A stretch of DNA of 64,000 bases from Lentzea californiensis (GCF_024648825.1 NZ_JANBBE010000005.1:434001-498000), one strand, 5' to 3'. Positions 1 through 9,540 are shown, counted from the stretch's first letter. Notes: generated from the sequence alone by a model not told the origin. Numbers and translations are program-made.

Positions 1-903
1 GCGCTCTACTGGCCCGACGGCCTGCCGGCGGGAGTGCCGAGGCTCGAAACGGTTTTGGTCCTGGTGTCCTCCGTGCGGGAGGACCTGACCGCCGTGTGCC
101 AGGAGGGGCTGCGCGGCTTCCCGCCCGGCCAGCCGATGAGCCGCGCGCTGAGGACGGGCTCCACGTTGCAGCGCATGCTCGCACACGCCGCGATCGGCGG
201 CGCCCGGGAGATCGTGCCGGAACGCGTCCGCGCGAGTACGAAATATGCCACGCGCCGGTTGGACTTCTTGCTGTCCCCACTGGAAAGACCTCCTGCGGAG
301 ACCACTCGGTTCCTCGTCGACGTACGTCCTGAGCGGTCGGTCCGGTTGCTGCGGCCGCGATCCGGAGACACCGCCACCGTCGAGATCAGGCTGACCGAAC
401 TCGTGCTGCACGGCCAGGTCCCCGGTGATCGGGTGGACGTGGTCGTCGTCGTGGGTGGTGCCGACGGCGTTCCCTCCTATCGGGCGAGGACGATCAGGTT
501 CGACGGTGCGCCGCCGTCCGGCGTGGTGCTCGACCGGGGGGAGGCGAGCGGTCAGCTGGACCTGGCGGTCTGGGTCACCGCGGACGACGGCGCCGTCGCG
601 GAACTGCCGGAGTTGCTGGCGGCGCGGGTGGGCCCGGCCGGACTCCGGAAGATGGCGGGCAGGCTCGCCGGTCGCGCGTCCGCGCAGCCCTGGGCGGCGG
701 CCGCACCGGCGTGTGCCGTCGCCTCAGCGGAGATCGTCGACATCGCCGACGGCCTGCTGTCCACTGCGAACACCCGCACAGCGATCTACCGCACCACCGT
801 GCTGGCGAGCGAGAACTTCGGCGCCGGCCGTCACCCGGAACGAAAGCTGTTGCGGGCGGGCGCCTTCTCCCTCGCGCACGAGATCAGCGTCAGTCGTCCT
901 TAG
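1..903 (+). CDS. Unknown protein upstream of CHAT protein (5' end outside window)
   Basis: The frame is open from the first base, and the residues before the first in-window GTG (position 34) look protein-like, so the gene probably starts upstream; 34 is an alternative start. About 300 residues are visible, with a basic stretch, a beta-rich middle segment and no transmembrane helix or known motif. It ends 13 bp before the CHAT gene, whose ribosome site follows its stop, so the two are very probably co-transcribed. Proteins beside CHAT peptidases are often partners or substrates, but nothing here shows which. Function unknown. Confidence 0.65.
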   Translation, partial: ALYWPDGLPAGVPRLETVLVLVSSVREDLTAVCQEGLRGFPPGQPMSRALRTGSTLQRMLAHAAIGGAREIVPERVRASTKYATRRLDFLLSPLERPPAETTRFLVDVRPERSVRLLRPRSGDTATVEIRLTELVLHGQVPGDRVDVVVVVGGADGVPSYRARTIRFDGAPPSGVVLDRGEASGQLDLAVWVTADDGAVAELPELLAARVGPAGLRKMAGRLAGRASAQPWAAAAPACAVASAEIVDIADGLLSTANTRTAIYRTTVLASENFGAGRHPERKLLRAGAFSLAHEISVSRP

Positions 904-916
904 TGGAGGGTGTGTC

Positions 917-3900
917 GTGGGTGGAACCGCAGTCGAGAACGTGCCTGGAGGACTTGTCGACCTCCTGCGGGCAACCGCTACCAGCGAGGGTGCGGCGGCC
1001 GTGCGCGCAGAGGCATCGGTGTCCGCCTATGCGCGGGCCTGGCGGGAGGTGGAACGCCTGGAACCCGCCGATGTCGCGGTGACGGCGTGGCGGCACTACA
1101 CCTGGCACGGGTGCTGGCTGGCGTTGCCGGACGGCACCGCGCGAGGGATGGCCGACATCGGCGGCCGGTTGTTCGAACGGCCGTCTCGGCCCGTCGGCGG
1201 CGCTGACGCCGAGGACGTCCTCATCGGAGGGCTGCTGACCTCGTTGCGGGACAGCCGCGCGATCCTGCGGCCGATGCCCGCCGGGTTCGTGTCGCCCGAC
1301 GACCTGCTCGCGGAGTACCACTCGACCATCGCCGAGATCGACGAGGCACGGGCCGCACTGGCCGAGCGCGCGGATCTGCTGGGACACCTGGACCTGCTGG
1401 CCGCGGACCTGACGATGCGAGCGGGACGGCCGGGAGCGTGGGAGCGCTGGCGGTCCGCCTGTGACCGGATGGAGTCCGCACGGGACGAGCCGGGACTGGC
1501 CGCAGCCGCACTGGTCGCAGGGGACTGGTACGCCGCACCGATGACATCGCCGCTGGTGTGGAACTGCCTGCCCGCCGTCGTCGCCACCAACCTGGGCTGG
1601 ATCTTCGACGACGAGGTGGAAAGGGCGGAGTTCGGCGTTGGTCAGTCGCGTGAAGCCGACCTGGCCTACACCGAGGCGGCCGCGCGTTATGCCGCGCTGG
1701 CCAGCGACGCCGGCCTTGCCGCTGTGTCGTTGCGGCGTGCCTACCTCGCGGTGACCGACGAACGCCCGGGTGATGCGGTGGTGCTGGCGGACCAGGCGCG
1801 CCGGACGTTCGAACGAACGGGCCGCCCGCTCGACACGGCCGTCGCCGCCGTGCACGGCGCCCTGGCGGCGATCGCCGACGGCCGGTTGCCGGAGGACGTC
1901 GCGGCCGCCGACCTCGCAGCCGACCTCGGCCGCGCCCAGATCGGACACGCGCCGGTGATCGGCCTGGGAATGCTCTGCGCGCGGATGGGCCGGGTCTGGC
2001 TCCGGCGGGACCAGCGGGAACGTGCGACGGCGTCCTTCGGGCTGGCCGAGCGGATCTTCCTCGGGGTGGAGGAGCCACGTCTGCGCGCGCAGACGCTCAC
2101 CGAGATCGCTGCGATCGCCGCCGCCACCGGAGATGTCGCCGCGGCTCGAGTCGCAGGGCTCGACGCACTGGCGGCCGACCCCGCTCCGCTGGCCGAGCCC
2201 GCCGATCCCTCGGACGACCGCCGTACCTGGCGGGCGTTCCTCGCGGCGTGGACGCACGGTCTCGCGTCCGCGACGCGAGACCTCGAAGGCAAGTCCGTCG
2301 CGCTGACGATGCTCCGTGAGGTCGTCGAACCGTTGCGAGCGAGGCTGCCGGAGCTCACCGGCTCCCCGCGCCACAAAGCAGAGTTGCTCGTGTCGCTGCT
2401 CGACAGCACGGCCGATCGGATCGAGACGCTGCTGTACTTGGCGCGGCAGGCACAGGACGAGGGCGACGAGGTGCGCGCCGCCGAGTTCTTCGCCGAGGCA
2501 CGCGCGGCACTCGGCAACGAACACTCGCGCGACCACCACGAGGCCGTGATCGCGCTCTACGAAGGCGACCACCCGCTGGCGTCGGACGCGTTCGAGCGTT
2601 ACCTCACCCAAGCTCTGTCCACTGTGGATGACACGGTGGAGGGACTGCGGGAGAAGCGCCATCTGTGGCGGGAAGGGCTCGCGTTGCAGGTGAACGCGGG
2701 CAACCGGCACCGGGCGAGAACACACCTCGCGGAGCTGGCGCGAACAGGCGATCCGTGGTGGGCGGCGCTCGGCCCGGCCTGGCTCATGCTGGACCTGCGA
2801 GCCAGACTGCTCGAACTGGAAGGTGATCTCCCGGCCGCCTCGGCGGTGCTGGACGACGCGCTGACGCGGATCGAGTCGGTGCGCGCCACACTTCGCCGCG
2901 AGGACGCGAAACGGTCGTTCTTCGGCACCGACGACGTCCAGAACGCCTACCTCGACGCCGTCCGGGTCGCGCTGACCCTCACCGCGCAGGCCCGCGCGGA
3001 CGGCGACGACGCGGCGGTCACCCGCTGGAGCAGCCACGCGGTCAACTGCGCGGAACGGGGCCGCGCACGCGCGCTGCTCGATCTCATGATGGCGGACCAG
3101 GCGCTCGACGCGGCAGGACTGCCGCCGGACCTGACTGCGCGATGGCGCTCCGCGAGTGCCGAAGTCGCGTTGGCCCGACAACGCGTCGATGCCACGGTCC
3201 AGCGTGGTGGCACGGCTTCAGACCTGCGAAAGCGGCTGGACGCGGCCACCGCGGCGCTCCAGGCCGTCGAGACCGAGCTTCGCGGGACGAACCCCCGCTT
3301 CGCCGGACTGGTGAACCCCCAGGCCGAGGTCAGCGACCTCGACGAGATCGCGGCCGCCCTGCCTCCCGGCACGCTGGTGATCGCATACGCCGTGGGACGC
3401 CGCGACCTGCTGTCGTGGGCGATCAGCGCCGACGGTGTGGTGGCCGAGCATCGCGTGTCCGGCCTGACCGGACTAGGTCACCTCGTCGACCGCACAGTTC
3501 ACGCCTGTGCGAACGGCGGCACGTTCATCGACACCGCCACAACTCTGTCCGATCTGGTGCTCGAACCGTTGCGCGCCGCCATCGACGGTGCGACGGCGCT
3601 GCTCGTCGTGCCTGCCGGTCCGCTGCTGCGCCTGCCGTTCGGCGTGCTGCCGTGGAACGGCGCGCCACTTGCCGAGACGCTGCCGCTCACCGTGCTCCCG
3701 AGCGCGAGCGCATTGTGCCGCGAACCCGCTGCGGGCGTCGGGACCGGCGCGCCGCTCGTCGTCGGTGACCCGGAGGCCATGGCATTCGGCCGGCAACCCG
3801 CCGGCGCCCTGCCGGGCAGCAGAGTCGAGGCGGTGTGCGTCGCACGCTTGCTGCCCGGTGCGACACTGCTGCTCGGCAAGGAAGCAACAGGGGAAACCGT

Positions 3901-4471
3901 GCGTGCGGCGCTATCGGACGCGCCCCTGATCCACCTCGCGACACACGGCGTTCTGGAGACCGAAGCACCACTCGCTTCCGCCGTCCTGCTGGCGTTCGGC
4001 GACAACCTCTCGACCGCGGAACTCGTGGGACAGCGCCTCGCCGCCGGCCTCGTCGTGCTGAGCGCCTGCCACACCGGCACAGGACAGGTGGTGCGCAACG
4101 ACGAACTGCTCGGCCTCGGCCGCACGTTGCTCGCGGCCGGCGCCCGGTCCGCCGTGGTGAGCCTCTGGGCGGTGCGGGACCTCTCCGCGGCGCTGCTGAT
4201 GGCGGAGTTCCACCGGCACCGCCAAGAGGGCATGCCGGACAGCACAGCGTTGAAGTCCGCGTGCCGTTTCATCCGCAGGCTCGACCGGGACAGCGCCCAA
4301 GCCGCACTGGACGAACTGACGGAGTTCGACCCGTCTCTCAAGGACGCGCTCAGGGACTCCGCGCGCAACCTCGCGACCTGGCCCGCCGGATCAACGCCGT
4401 ACACGCATCCCCAGCACTGGGCGCCGTTCGTCCTGATCTCAACGGCCTCGCCCGCAGCGACATGCCCGTGA
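917..4471 (+). CDS. CHAT domain (caspase-like) protein with TPR-like helical N-terminus
   Basis: A protein of about 1184 residues. Residues 1-800 are alanine-rich and helical, in the style of TPR repeats; the C-terminal third is a CHAT domain, a clan CD (caspase/separase-like) cysteine peptidase. The catalytic pair is visible as H1010 in LIHLATHGV and C1051 in VVLSACHTG, followed by the usual GLGRTLLAAGARSAVVSLW segment. The GTG at 917 is chosen because GGAGGG lies 6 nt upstream; the frame stays open further upstream only as overlap with the preceding gene. CHAT-TPR proteins act as regulated proteases in signalling or abortive defence; the substrate here is unknown. Confidence 0.85.
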   Translation: MGGTAVENVPGGLVDLLRATATSEGAAAVRAEASVSAYARAWREVERLEPADVAVTAWRHYTWHGCWLALPDGTARGMADIGGRLFERPSRPVGGADAEDVLIGGLLTSLRDSRAILRPMPAGFVSPDDLLAEYHSTIAEIDEARAALAERADLLGHLDLLAADLTMRAGRPGAWERWRSACDRMESARDEPGLAAAALVAGDWYAAPMTSPLVWNCLPAVVATNLGWIFDDEVERAEFGVGQSREADLAYTEAAARYAALASDAGLAAVSLRRAYLAVTDERPGDAVVLADQARRTFERTGRPLDTAVAAVHGALAAIADGRLPEDVAAADLAADLGRAQIGHAPVIGLGMLCARMGRVWLRRDQRERATASFGLAERIFLGVEEPRLRAQTLTEIAAIAAATGDVAAARVAGLDALAADPAPLAEPADPSDDRRTWRAFLAAWTHGLASATRDLEGKSVALTMLREVVEPLRARLPELTGSPRHKAELLVSLLDSTADRIETLLYLARQAQDEGDEVRAAEFFAEARAALGNEHSRDHHEAVIALYEGDHPLASDAFERYLTQALSTVDDTVEGLREKRHLWREGLALQVNAGNRHRARTHLAELARTGDPWWAALGPAWLMLDLRARLLELEGDLPAASAVLDDALTRIESVRATLRREDAKRSFFGTDDVQNAYLDAVRVALTLTAQARADGDDAAVTRWSSHAVNCAERGRARALLDLMMADQALDAAGLPPDLTARWRSASAEVALARQRVDATVQRGGTASDLRKRLDAATAALQAVETELRGTNPRFAGLVNPQAEVSDLDEIAAALPPGTLVIAYAVGRRDLLSWAISADGVVAEHRVSGLTGLGHLVDRTVHACANGGTFIDTATTLSDLVLEPLRAAIDGATALLVVPAGPLLRLPFGVLPWNGAPLAETLPLTVLPSASALCREPAAGVGTGAPLVVGDPEAMAFGRQPAGALPGSRVEAVCVARLLPGATLLLGKEATGETVRAALSDAPLIHLATHGVLETEAPLASAVLLAFGDNLSTAELVGQRLAAGLVVLSACHTGTGQVVRNDELLGLGRTLLAAGARSAVVSLWAVRDLSAALLMAEFHRHRQEGMPDSTALKSACRFIRRLDRDSAQAALDELTEFDPSLKDALRDSARNLATWPAGSTPYTHPQHWAPFVLISTASPAATCP

Positions 4472-4511
4472 TGTCGGCTTGTTGATCCGGGCCGCCCGCG
4501 AGTCCGCAGCG

Positions 4512-6044
4512 TCACTGATAGGAGACCATCGACGGTTTCGGCTCGTAGGCCATGGTCTGCTCCGGGGTGAGCATCGGCTTGTCCTCGTCGTAGAAGTTCT
4601 TCCAGCCCATCGGCAGGTCCTTGGGACGCGCTGTCACGACGGAGTCCCATGTGGACACCTTTTCGCCCGTGGTGCCCTGCCCGTCCATGTGGATGAGCAG
4701 CTGCACCTCGTCACGGGAGGTGTCGAGCGACTGTTCGTTCCGGATCATCGACAGCTGGAACTGGTGCACCACGAGCAACTTCTGCGGCAGGACCTTCGCG
4801 GCGGTCAGGTCGGCGAGCCACGCCGAGACCTCGTTGATCTCCGCGGCGTCGACGCCGCCGATCTGCTGGAGCGGCACCTGGTTCGGTGCCAGCTTCCACT
4901 CGGGGTCTACGGCCAGGCCGACGTGGGACATTTCCAGCAGCGGCGCGTACCTCTTGGCCTGGTCCACCAGGCCGGCCCTGCCCGGTTGCAGGTCCAGGAT
5001 CACGTAGAGGCCTTCCTGCCCGGCCCTCTCCACCCACGGACGCAACGCCTCGACGTCGGTCTCGCCCGAGTAGTCGCCGTCCGGGCCGGGGGAGCCGTGG
5101 GCGACGGTGACGATGATCTCCAGGGTGGGCACGACGGGAACGTCGCTCAGCGGCTCGTAGTCGGCGGCCAGTTTCTTGGCACGCGCGATGGTGCCTTCGA
5201 GGTCCTGTTCACCGAGTGCGCCTAGTGCGGGACCGTCGGGGTGGCCGTAGAGGCAGACCAGCAGCCTGCCCGGGAACAGGACCTGCCCGCCGCCGGGCAG
5301 CGAACCACCGCGGACCGCTGTGTCGGCCTGCCTGCGCAGCCGGTCGGGCGGACCGAAGTCCTTGCCCAGAGCCAGCAGCGTGGCGGACGGCGCCGCGCGC
5401 AGTGCGTCGATCGCCGCCGGTTCGCTCCGCGGATCGTCGCCGCGCACCGCGGCGATGCGCGCTCCCGCTGCCCTTGCCGTGGCAATGGCGGCCACGTCGT
5501 CACGGTCGGTGTCCGCCAGCACCGTGACGTCCACGGGGCGGGCGGGTTCGACGGCTGGCAGTCCGGCGGGCAGTTCCGTGGCACCGTTCTCCGGCGTGTC
5601 GATCCCGATCACCTTGACCGGGCCCTTCCACGCCTCGACCTCACGGCGCGCGTCGCCGCCGACGGTGAGCACGACCTGTGGTGACAGCCTTCCCACTTCG
5701 TCGCGCACGGACGCGACGCCTGGGGAGGCCGATCCGTCCAGGGCGGGGAGCTGGAGCACCGGCACTCCCAGGCGTTCCGCGATGGCGCTCGCGCCGGCCG
5801 AGGCCGCGCGGTCCGCGGCCACCACCACGACGGGGGCGCTGCGGAAGAGGGCCGAACTCACCGCGACCGCCGAGTCCGCACCAGGCTGGACGTCCAGCAC
5901 GACGGTCTGCTCGGACGGCACGGCCACCTCGGCCGTCACCGCGGCGGTCGCTCCGTCCAGCGTGAGCCCGAACGGCCCGGAGGAGCAGCTCGTGACCAGC
6001 ACGGAGACCGCCACAGCGAGGCACCAGCGCTTCCGAGCCGCCAT
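4512..6044 (-). CDS. Secreted lipoprotein, CWB2-like N-terminus with barrel-like C-terminus
   Basis: The start is the ATG that opens a lipoprotein signal: a basic n-region, a hydrophobic core and the lipobox LVTSC, with C20 as the predicted lipidated residue. An in-frame ATG at 6137 would bury the signal and is rejected. About 510 aa. Residues 40-200 alternate hydrophobic strands and alanine-rich helices in a way reminiscent of cell-wall-binding repeat 2 domains (for example RSAPVVVVAADRAASAGA). The C-terminal half contains strand/helix units ending in acidic positions (YVILDLQPG, VGLAVDPEW, LLVVHQF) that suggest a TIM-barrel fold. Probably anchored outside the membrane; enzymatic activity unproven. 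Confidence 0.6.
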   Translation of the reverse strand: MAARKRWCLAVAVSVLVTSCSSGPFGLTLDGATAAVTAEVAVPSEQTVVLDVQPGADSAVAVSSALFRSAPVVVVAADRAASAGASAIAERLGVPVLQLPALDGSASPGVASVRDEVGRLSPQVVLTVGGDARREVEAWKGPVKVIGIDTPENGATELPAGLPAVEPARPVDVTVLADTDRDDVAAIATARAAGARIAAVRGDDPRSEPAAIDALRAAPSATLLALGKDFGPPDRLRRQADTAVRGGSLPGGGQVLFPGRLLVCLYGHPDGPALGALGEQDLEGTIARAKKLAADYEPLSDVPVVPTLEIIVTVAHGSPGPDGDYSGETDVEALRPWVERAGQEGLYVILDLQPGRAGLVDQAKRYAPLLEMSHVGLAVDPEWKLAPNQVPLQQIGGVDAAEINEVSAWLADLTAAKVLPQKLLVVHQFQLSMIRNEQSLDTSRDEVQLLIHMDGQGTTGEKVSTWDSVVTARPKDLPMGWKNFYDEDKPMLTPEQTMAYEPKPSMVSYQ

Positions 6045-6188
6045 CTGATCGCGTTTCGCCACTTCGACCGCCCCGTGTGGTCGGAACATCCGTTGCGCGA
6101 GGGGTAACCGGCGGGAAGCCGGAATCCCGTCGGCCACGCGTTGACCACCCGAAAGTGGAACGGTGATGCCCGTCCTGCGCGCAGGGAC

Positions 6189-6623
6189 CTAGTCGCCCGC
6201 GCAGGAGTTCCCGGCAGGGGAGCGGACCTTGGACAGGAGCGAGCGCAGCTGGCCGGCGTCGGCGGGGGACAGGTCGGCCAGCAGCTCGCGTTCGATCGTG
6301 TCGATGGTGCTTTCCATGGCCGTGAGCGCGGAGCGGCCCTGTTCGGACATCTCGACGATGTGCCTGCGGCGGTCCTCGGGGTCGCGCTTGCGCTCGGCGA
6401 GGCCGGCGTTCTCCAGGTCGTTGAGGATCGCGACGAGGACGCTGGGGTCGACGTCCAGCACGTCCAGCAGGCTTTGCTGGCTCGTCGGACCGTTTTCGCA
6501 CAGGTGCGACAGCGTGTAGCCGTGCCTGGGCGTGAGTCCGTAAGCGCTCAACTGCCTGCGCAGCCGGGCGTCGACGTCCCTGCCCAGGTGCATCAGGAGC
6601 ATTCCGACCCGTTCCCCGTCCAC
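6189..6623 (-). CDS. MarR-family transcriptional regulator
   Basis: 144 aa from the GTG at 6623. It has the MarR winged helix: recognition region SQQSLLDVLDVDPSVLVAILNDLENAGL, then the wing with the diagnostic DPEDRRRHIVEMSEQG. A start at 6683 would overlap the divergent gene and read through the operator, so it is rejected. A -10-like TATAGT lies on this strand at 6635-6630, six nt before the GTG, suggesting leaderless translation. It is divergent from the DoxX-like gene, with a perfect palindrome between them, so it probably represses both. The ligand is unknown. Confidence 0.85.
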   Translation of the reverse strand: MDGERVGMLLMHLGRDVDARLRRQLSAYGLTPRHGYTLSHLCENGPTSQQSLLDVLDVDPSVLVAILNDLENAGLAERKRDPEDRRRHIVEMSEQGRSALTAMESTIDTIERELLADLSPADAGQLRSLLSKVRSPAGNSCAGD

Positions 6624-6646
6624 CCCACAACTATAGCGGCCGACCA

Positions 6647-6670
6647 GATCATTGAGCCGGGTCAATGATC
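6647..6670. promoter_or_regulatory. Probable MarR operator between divergent genes
   Basis: Perfect inverted repeat: arms GATCATTGA and TCAATGATC (9 bp) separated by GCCGGG. It sits between the MarR gene and the DoxX-like gene and just upstream of the -10 hexamer TATGTT (6674-6679) of the latter. AT content is clearly higher than in the surroundings. Confidence 0.75.
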
Positions 6671-6686
6671 TGCTATGTTCCACCGT

Positions 6687-7040
6687 ATGTTCATCGCAAC
6701 GCTTGTTCTCAGTGCACTACTCGCCGTCGCCTTCATCGGGGCCGGGGTCTCGAAGGTCATGAAGGTGCCCGCGATGGTCACCGCCGCCGAGGCGCACGGG
6801 TTCACCGCGGACAGCTACCGCAACATCGGCCTGCTGGAGATCGCGGGCGCCGCGGGTCTGCTCATCGGCCTGTGGTGGGCGCCGCTGGGCATCGCTGCGG
6901 CTCTCGGCCTCACGGTGCTGATGGCGGGCGCGGTGATCGTCCACGTGCGTGCCAAGGACAAGGTCGCCGAGACCGTGCCCGCGGCCGTGCTCACGCTGCT
7001 CGCGGCGGCCGCGCTGGTGCTGCACATCGCGAACGCCTGA
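6687..7040 (+). CDS. DoxX-like small membrane protein
   Basis: 117 aa with four hydrophobic segments (about 1-18, 45-62, 68-85 and 95-115) and the DoxX-like signature FIGAGVSKVMKVP near the N-terminus followed by GLLEIAGAAGLLIGLW. Members are small four-helix inner-membrane proteins of poorly defined function, some linked to redox stress. The ATG at 6687 is preferred over 6675 because a -10 hexamer TATGTT at 6674-6679 overlaps the earlier ATG and lies 7 nt before this one. Likely repressed by the divergent MarR protein. Confidence 0.8.
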   Translation: MFIATLVLSALLAVAFIGAGVSKVMKVPAMVTAAEAHGFTADSYRNIGLLEIAGAAGLLIGLWWAPLGIAAALGLTVLMAGAVIVHVRAKDKVAETVPAAVLTLLAAAALVLHIANA

Positions 7041-7048
7041 GGGTCGAT

Positions 7049-8377
7049 CTACACCGGGACGCGGCTGTACCGGCTGACCGGCCGCGCCAGGCCGTAGTGC
7101 TCCCGCAACGTCCGGCCGGTGTACTCCGTCCGGAACAGGCCGCGTGCCCGCAACAGCGGTACGACCTGGTCGACGAAGTCCTCCAGCCCGGACGGCAACA
7201 GCGGTGCCATCACGTTGAAGCCGTCGGCGGCGCCCGTGGTGAACCACAGCTCGACGTGGTCGGCGATCTGCTCCGGAGTGCCGGCCACGACCTGGTGACC
7301 GCGTCCGCCACCGAGCCGGCCGAGGAGCTGCCGCAACGTGAGCTTCTCCCGCTCGGCCAGGTCGCGGACGAGTTCGAAACGGCTCTTGGCGCCGTTGACG
7401 TGGCTGACCGGCGGGAGTTCGGGCAGCCGCTCGTCCAGCGGATGCCCGGTCAGGTCGATGCCGATCAGCTCGGTCAGCTGGCGCACCGCCCGCGTGGGGA
7501 TGATGAGGTCGTCGAGCTCGGCGGCCAGTGCGAGCGCCTCGGCCTCGGTGCCACCGAGCACGGGAACGATGCCGGGCAGGACCAGGAGGTCGTTCTCGGC
7601 ACGGCCGAACGCGACGACGCGGCGCTTCAGGTCGGTGTAGAACGCGGTCGCTTCCTCGTGGGTCTGCTGCGCGGTGAACACGGCTTCGGCCCAGGCCGAG
7701 GCGAACGTCCTGCCGTCCTCACTGGAACCCGCCTGCACGAGCAACGGACGGCCCTGCGGGCTGCGGACGGCGTTGAGCGGGCCGCGCACCGAGAAGAACC
7801 GGCCTTTGTGGTTGATCTCGTGCACCTTGGTGTCGTCGGCGAAGACACCGGTCTCCTGGTCGATGACCAGGGCGTCGTCCTCCCACGAGTCCCACAGGGC
7901 GGTGACGACGTCGAGGAACTCGCCGGCGCGCCGGTAGCGCTCGGCGTGCTCGGTGTTGACCTCGCGGTTGAAGTTCTGCGCGGACCGGTCCTGCGCGGTG
8001 GTGACGATGTTCCAGCCGGCGCGGCCGCCGCTGATGTGGTCGAGCGAGGAGAACAGGCGGGCGAGGTTGTAGGGCTCGCTGAAACCGGTGGACGCGGTGG
8101 CGATCAGTCCGATGTGGTCGGTCACCTGCGAGAGCGCGGTGAGCAGGGTCAGGGGCTCGAACCGGCCTGCGGCGGTGTGCTTGACGTCGCCCCAGATCTG
8201 CACGCCGTCGGCGAGGAACACCGAGTCGAACGTACCGCGTTCGGCGATGCGCGCGAGGTTCTGGAAGTGCGCGACGTCGTCGAGTGCGCGCGGGTCGGTG
8301 CGCGGGTGCCGCCAGGCGGCCTCGTGGTGACCGACGCCCATCAGGAACGCGTTGAGGTGGAGCTCGCGTGCGGACAA
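7049..8377 (-). CDS. NtaA/SnaA/DszA-family FMN-dependent monooxygenase
   Basis: 442 aa, the normal size for the bacterial luciferase-like NtaA/SnaA/DszA family, which uses FMNH2 and O2 to cleave C-S or C-N bonds. Family hallmarks visible: LHLNAFLMGVGHHEAAWRHP at the start, FDSVFLADG, ISGGRAGWNIVTT, and the SPQGRPLLVQAGSSEDGR segment. The start is a TTG with AAGGAG 7 nt upstream; that site lies inside the end of the ROK gene, 2 bp away, so translation is coupled. As the last gene of cluster A it probably desulfonates or oxidises the imported organosulfur compound with a flavin reductase encoded elsewhere. Substrate not predictable. Confidence 0.85.
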   Translation of the reverse strand: MSARELHLNAFLMGVGHHEAAWRHPRTDPRALDDVAHFQNLARIAERGTFDSVFLADGVQIWGDVKHTAAGRFEPLTLLTALSQVTDHIGLIATASTGFSEPYNLARLFSSLDHISGGRAGWNIVTTAQDRSAQNFNREVNTEHAERYRRAGEFLDVVTALWDSWEDDALVIDQETGVFADDTKVHEINHKGRFFSVRGPLNAVRSPQGRPLLVQAGSSEDGRTFASAWAEAVFTAQQTHEEATAFYTDLKRRVVAFGRAENDLLVLPGIVPVLGGTEAEALALAAELDDLIIPTRAVRQLTELIGIDLTGHPLDERLPELPPVSHVNGAKSRFELVRDLAEREKLTLRQLLGRLGGGRGHQVVAGTPEQIADHVELWFTTGAADGFNVMAPLLPSGLEDFVDQVVPLLRARGLFRTEYTGRTLREHYGLARPVSRYSRVPV

Positions 8378-8379
8378 CT

Positions 8380-9540
8380 TCAGACTCCTTGCCAGACGGG
8401 GTTTCGAATGCTCAGGGGGTCGGCGTAGAGGGCGTCGAGCTGCACGGCACCCGCCGCGACGGCCAGGACGTCCTCGCCGAAACTGCTCGCCAGCACCACG
8501 TCGCCGGACGCGCGTGACATCGCCGCCACCTCGTCGCGCAACGCGGCGGCGCACGAGGGCAGCCGGTTCGTGCCGAGCTCGGTGACGACCAGGACCTCGG
8601 GGTCGAGGAAGTCGAACAGCACGGCCGCGGCACGCCCGACCAGGCGCGCTCGCTCGGCGAGGTTCGCTTTGGCCTCGGCCGATCCGGCGAGCGCGGCGTC
8701 GACGAGGTCGAAGATCAGCGGCCTGCTGATCACCCCGGCGCGGAACGCCCTCGTGGCCCACGCCCGGTCCGACACGGTGGCCTCCAGGCAGCCGCGCTTG
8801 CCGCACGCGCAGGTGACGGCCGGGTCACCGAGGGCCAGGTGCGCCACGTCGCCGGCCGCCGCGCGCGGTCCGAGGTGCGCTGCGCCGCCCGTGACGATCG
8901 CGGCGCCGACGACGTTGCCGACGAAGAGGTGCAGCAAGGACTCGCGGCCACGTGCGGCGCCGAAGAGCTGCTCGGCGCGTGCGAGTGCCCTGGCGTGGCT
9001 GTCGACCCGCACGGGCAGCCCGGTGCGGGCGGTCAGCAGGTCCCGGACCTCGGTGTCGCGCCAGCCGAGTGAGGCGTGCCGGACGATCACGCCGTGCGCC
9101 GGGTCGACCCAGCCACCCGCGGCCACGCCGAGACCGATCGGGATGTGCCCCGGCAACCGCTCGGCGTGCAACGCCAGCAGCTGGTCGGCGGCCGTGGTGA
9201 GCACCTCGTGCGGGTCGTCCGGGGTGCCGTGCGGGATCTCCCGCCGGACCAGCACGCCACCGCGCAGGTCGACCAGCGTCAGCGTGCAGTGCAGGTGCGC
9301 GACGTGGATGCCGGCCACGACGTGCCTGGTGGTGTCGATGTCCACCGGCACGTGTGGACGGCCGATTCCCTGGTAGGGCACCGCTTCCGGGACCTCCACG
9401 AGCAGACCGAGGTCGCTGAGCGCGGCGCAGGCACGGGTCACCGCGGCCGGGCTCAGGCCGCACGCCCTGGCGAGAGCACTGCGCGCGATCGGCCCGTGCC
9501 GCAGCACCGCGCCGAGCACCACCGACGCGGCCGCGCTCAC
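8380..9540 (-). CDS. ROK-family transcriptional regulator
   Basis: 386 aa. An N-terminal winged helix (ALARACGLSPAAVTRACAALSDLG) is followed by a ROK/sugar-kinase fold with the zinc motif CACGKRGCLEA. The presence of the DNA-binding domain argues for a repressor (NagC/XylR type) rather than a glucokinase. The GTG start overlaps the ferredoxin stop as GTGA. It is embedded in cluster A, so it probably controls this operon, which is unusual because ROK repressors normally answer to sugars. The effector could be a sugar sulfonate, but that is speculation. Confidence 0.85.
   Translation of the reverse strand: MSAAASVVLGAVLRHGPIARSALARACGLSPAAVTRACAALSDLGLLVEVPEAVPYQGIGRPHVPVDIDTTRHVVAGIHVAHLHCTLTLVDLRGGVLVRREIPHGTPDDPHEVLTTAADQLLALHAERLPGHIPIGLGVAAGGWVDPAHGVIVRHASLGWRDTEVRDLLTARTGLPVRVDSHARALARAEQLFGAARGRESLLHLFVGNVVGAAIVTGGAAHLGPRAAAGDVAHLALGDPAVTCACGKRGCLEATVSDRAWATRAFRAGVISRPLIFDLVDAALAGSAEAKANLAERARLVGRAAAVLFDFLDPEVLVVTELGTNRLPSCAAALRDEVAAMSRASGDVVLASSFGEDVLAVAAGAVQLDALYADPLSIRNPVWQGV

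Noticed and set aside
890-3181. Long open frame on the minus strand opposite the CHAT gene
   Set aside because: Arg/Gly/Val-rich shadow translation of a high-GC gene; no domain, and the plus strand encodes a clear CHAT protein.
6665-8428. 587-codon plus-strand frame over the DoxX-like and monooxygenase genes
   Set aside because: Spans two genes, unlike any protein; a consequence of codon-position GC bias.
8380-9540. ROK gene as a sugar kinase
   Set aside because: It has an N-terminal winged helix and lies in a sulfur-type operon, so a repressor role is more likely.
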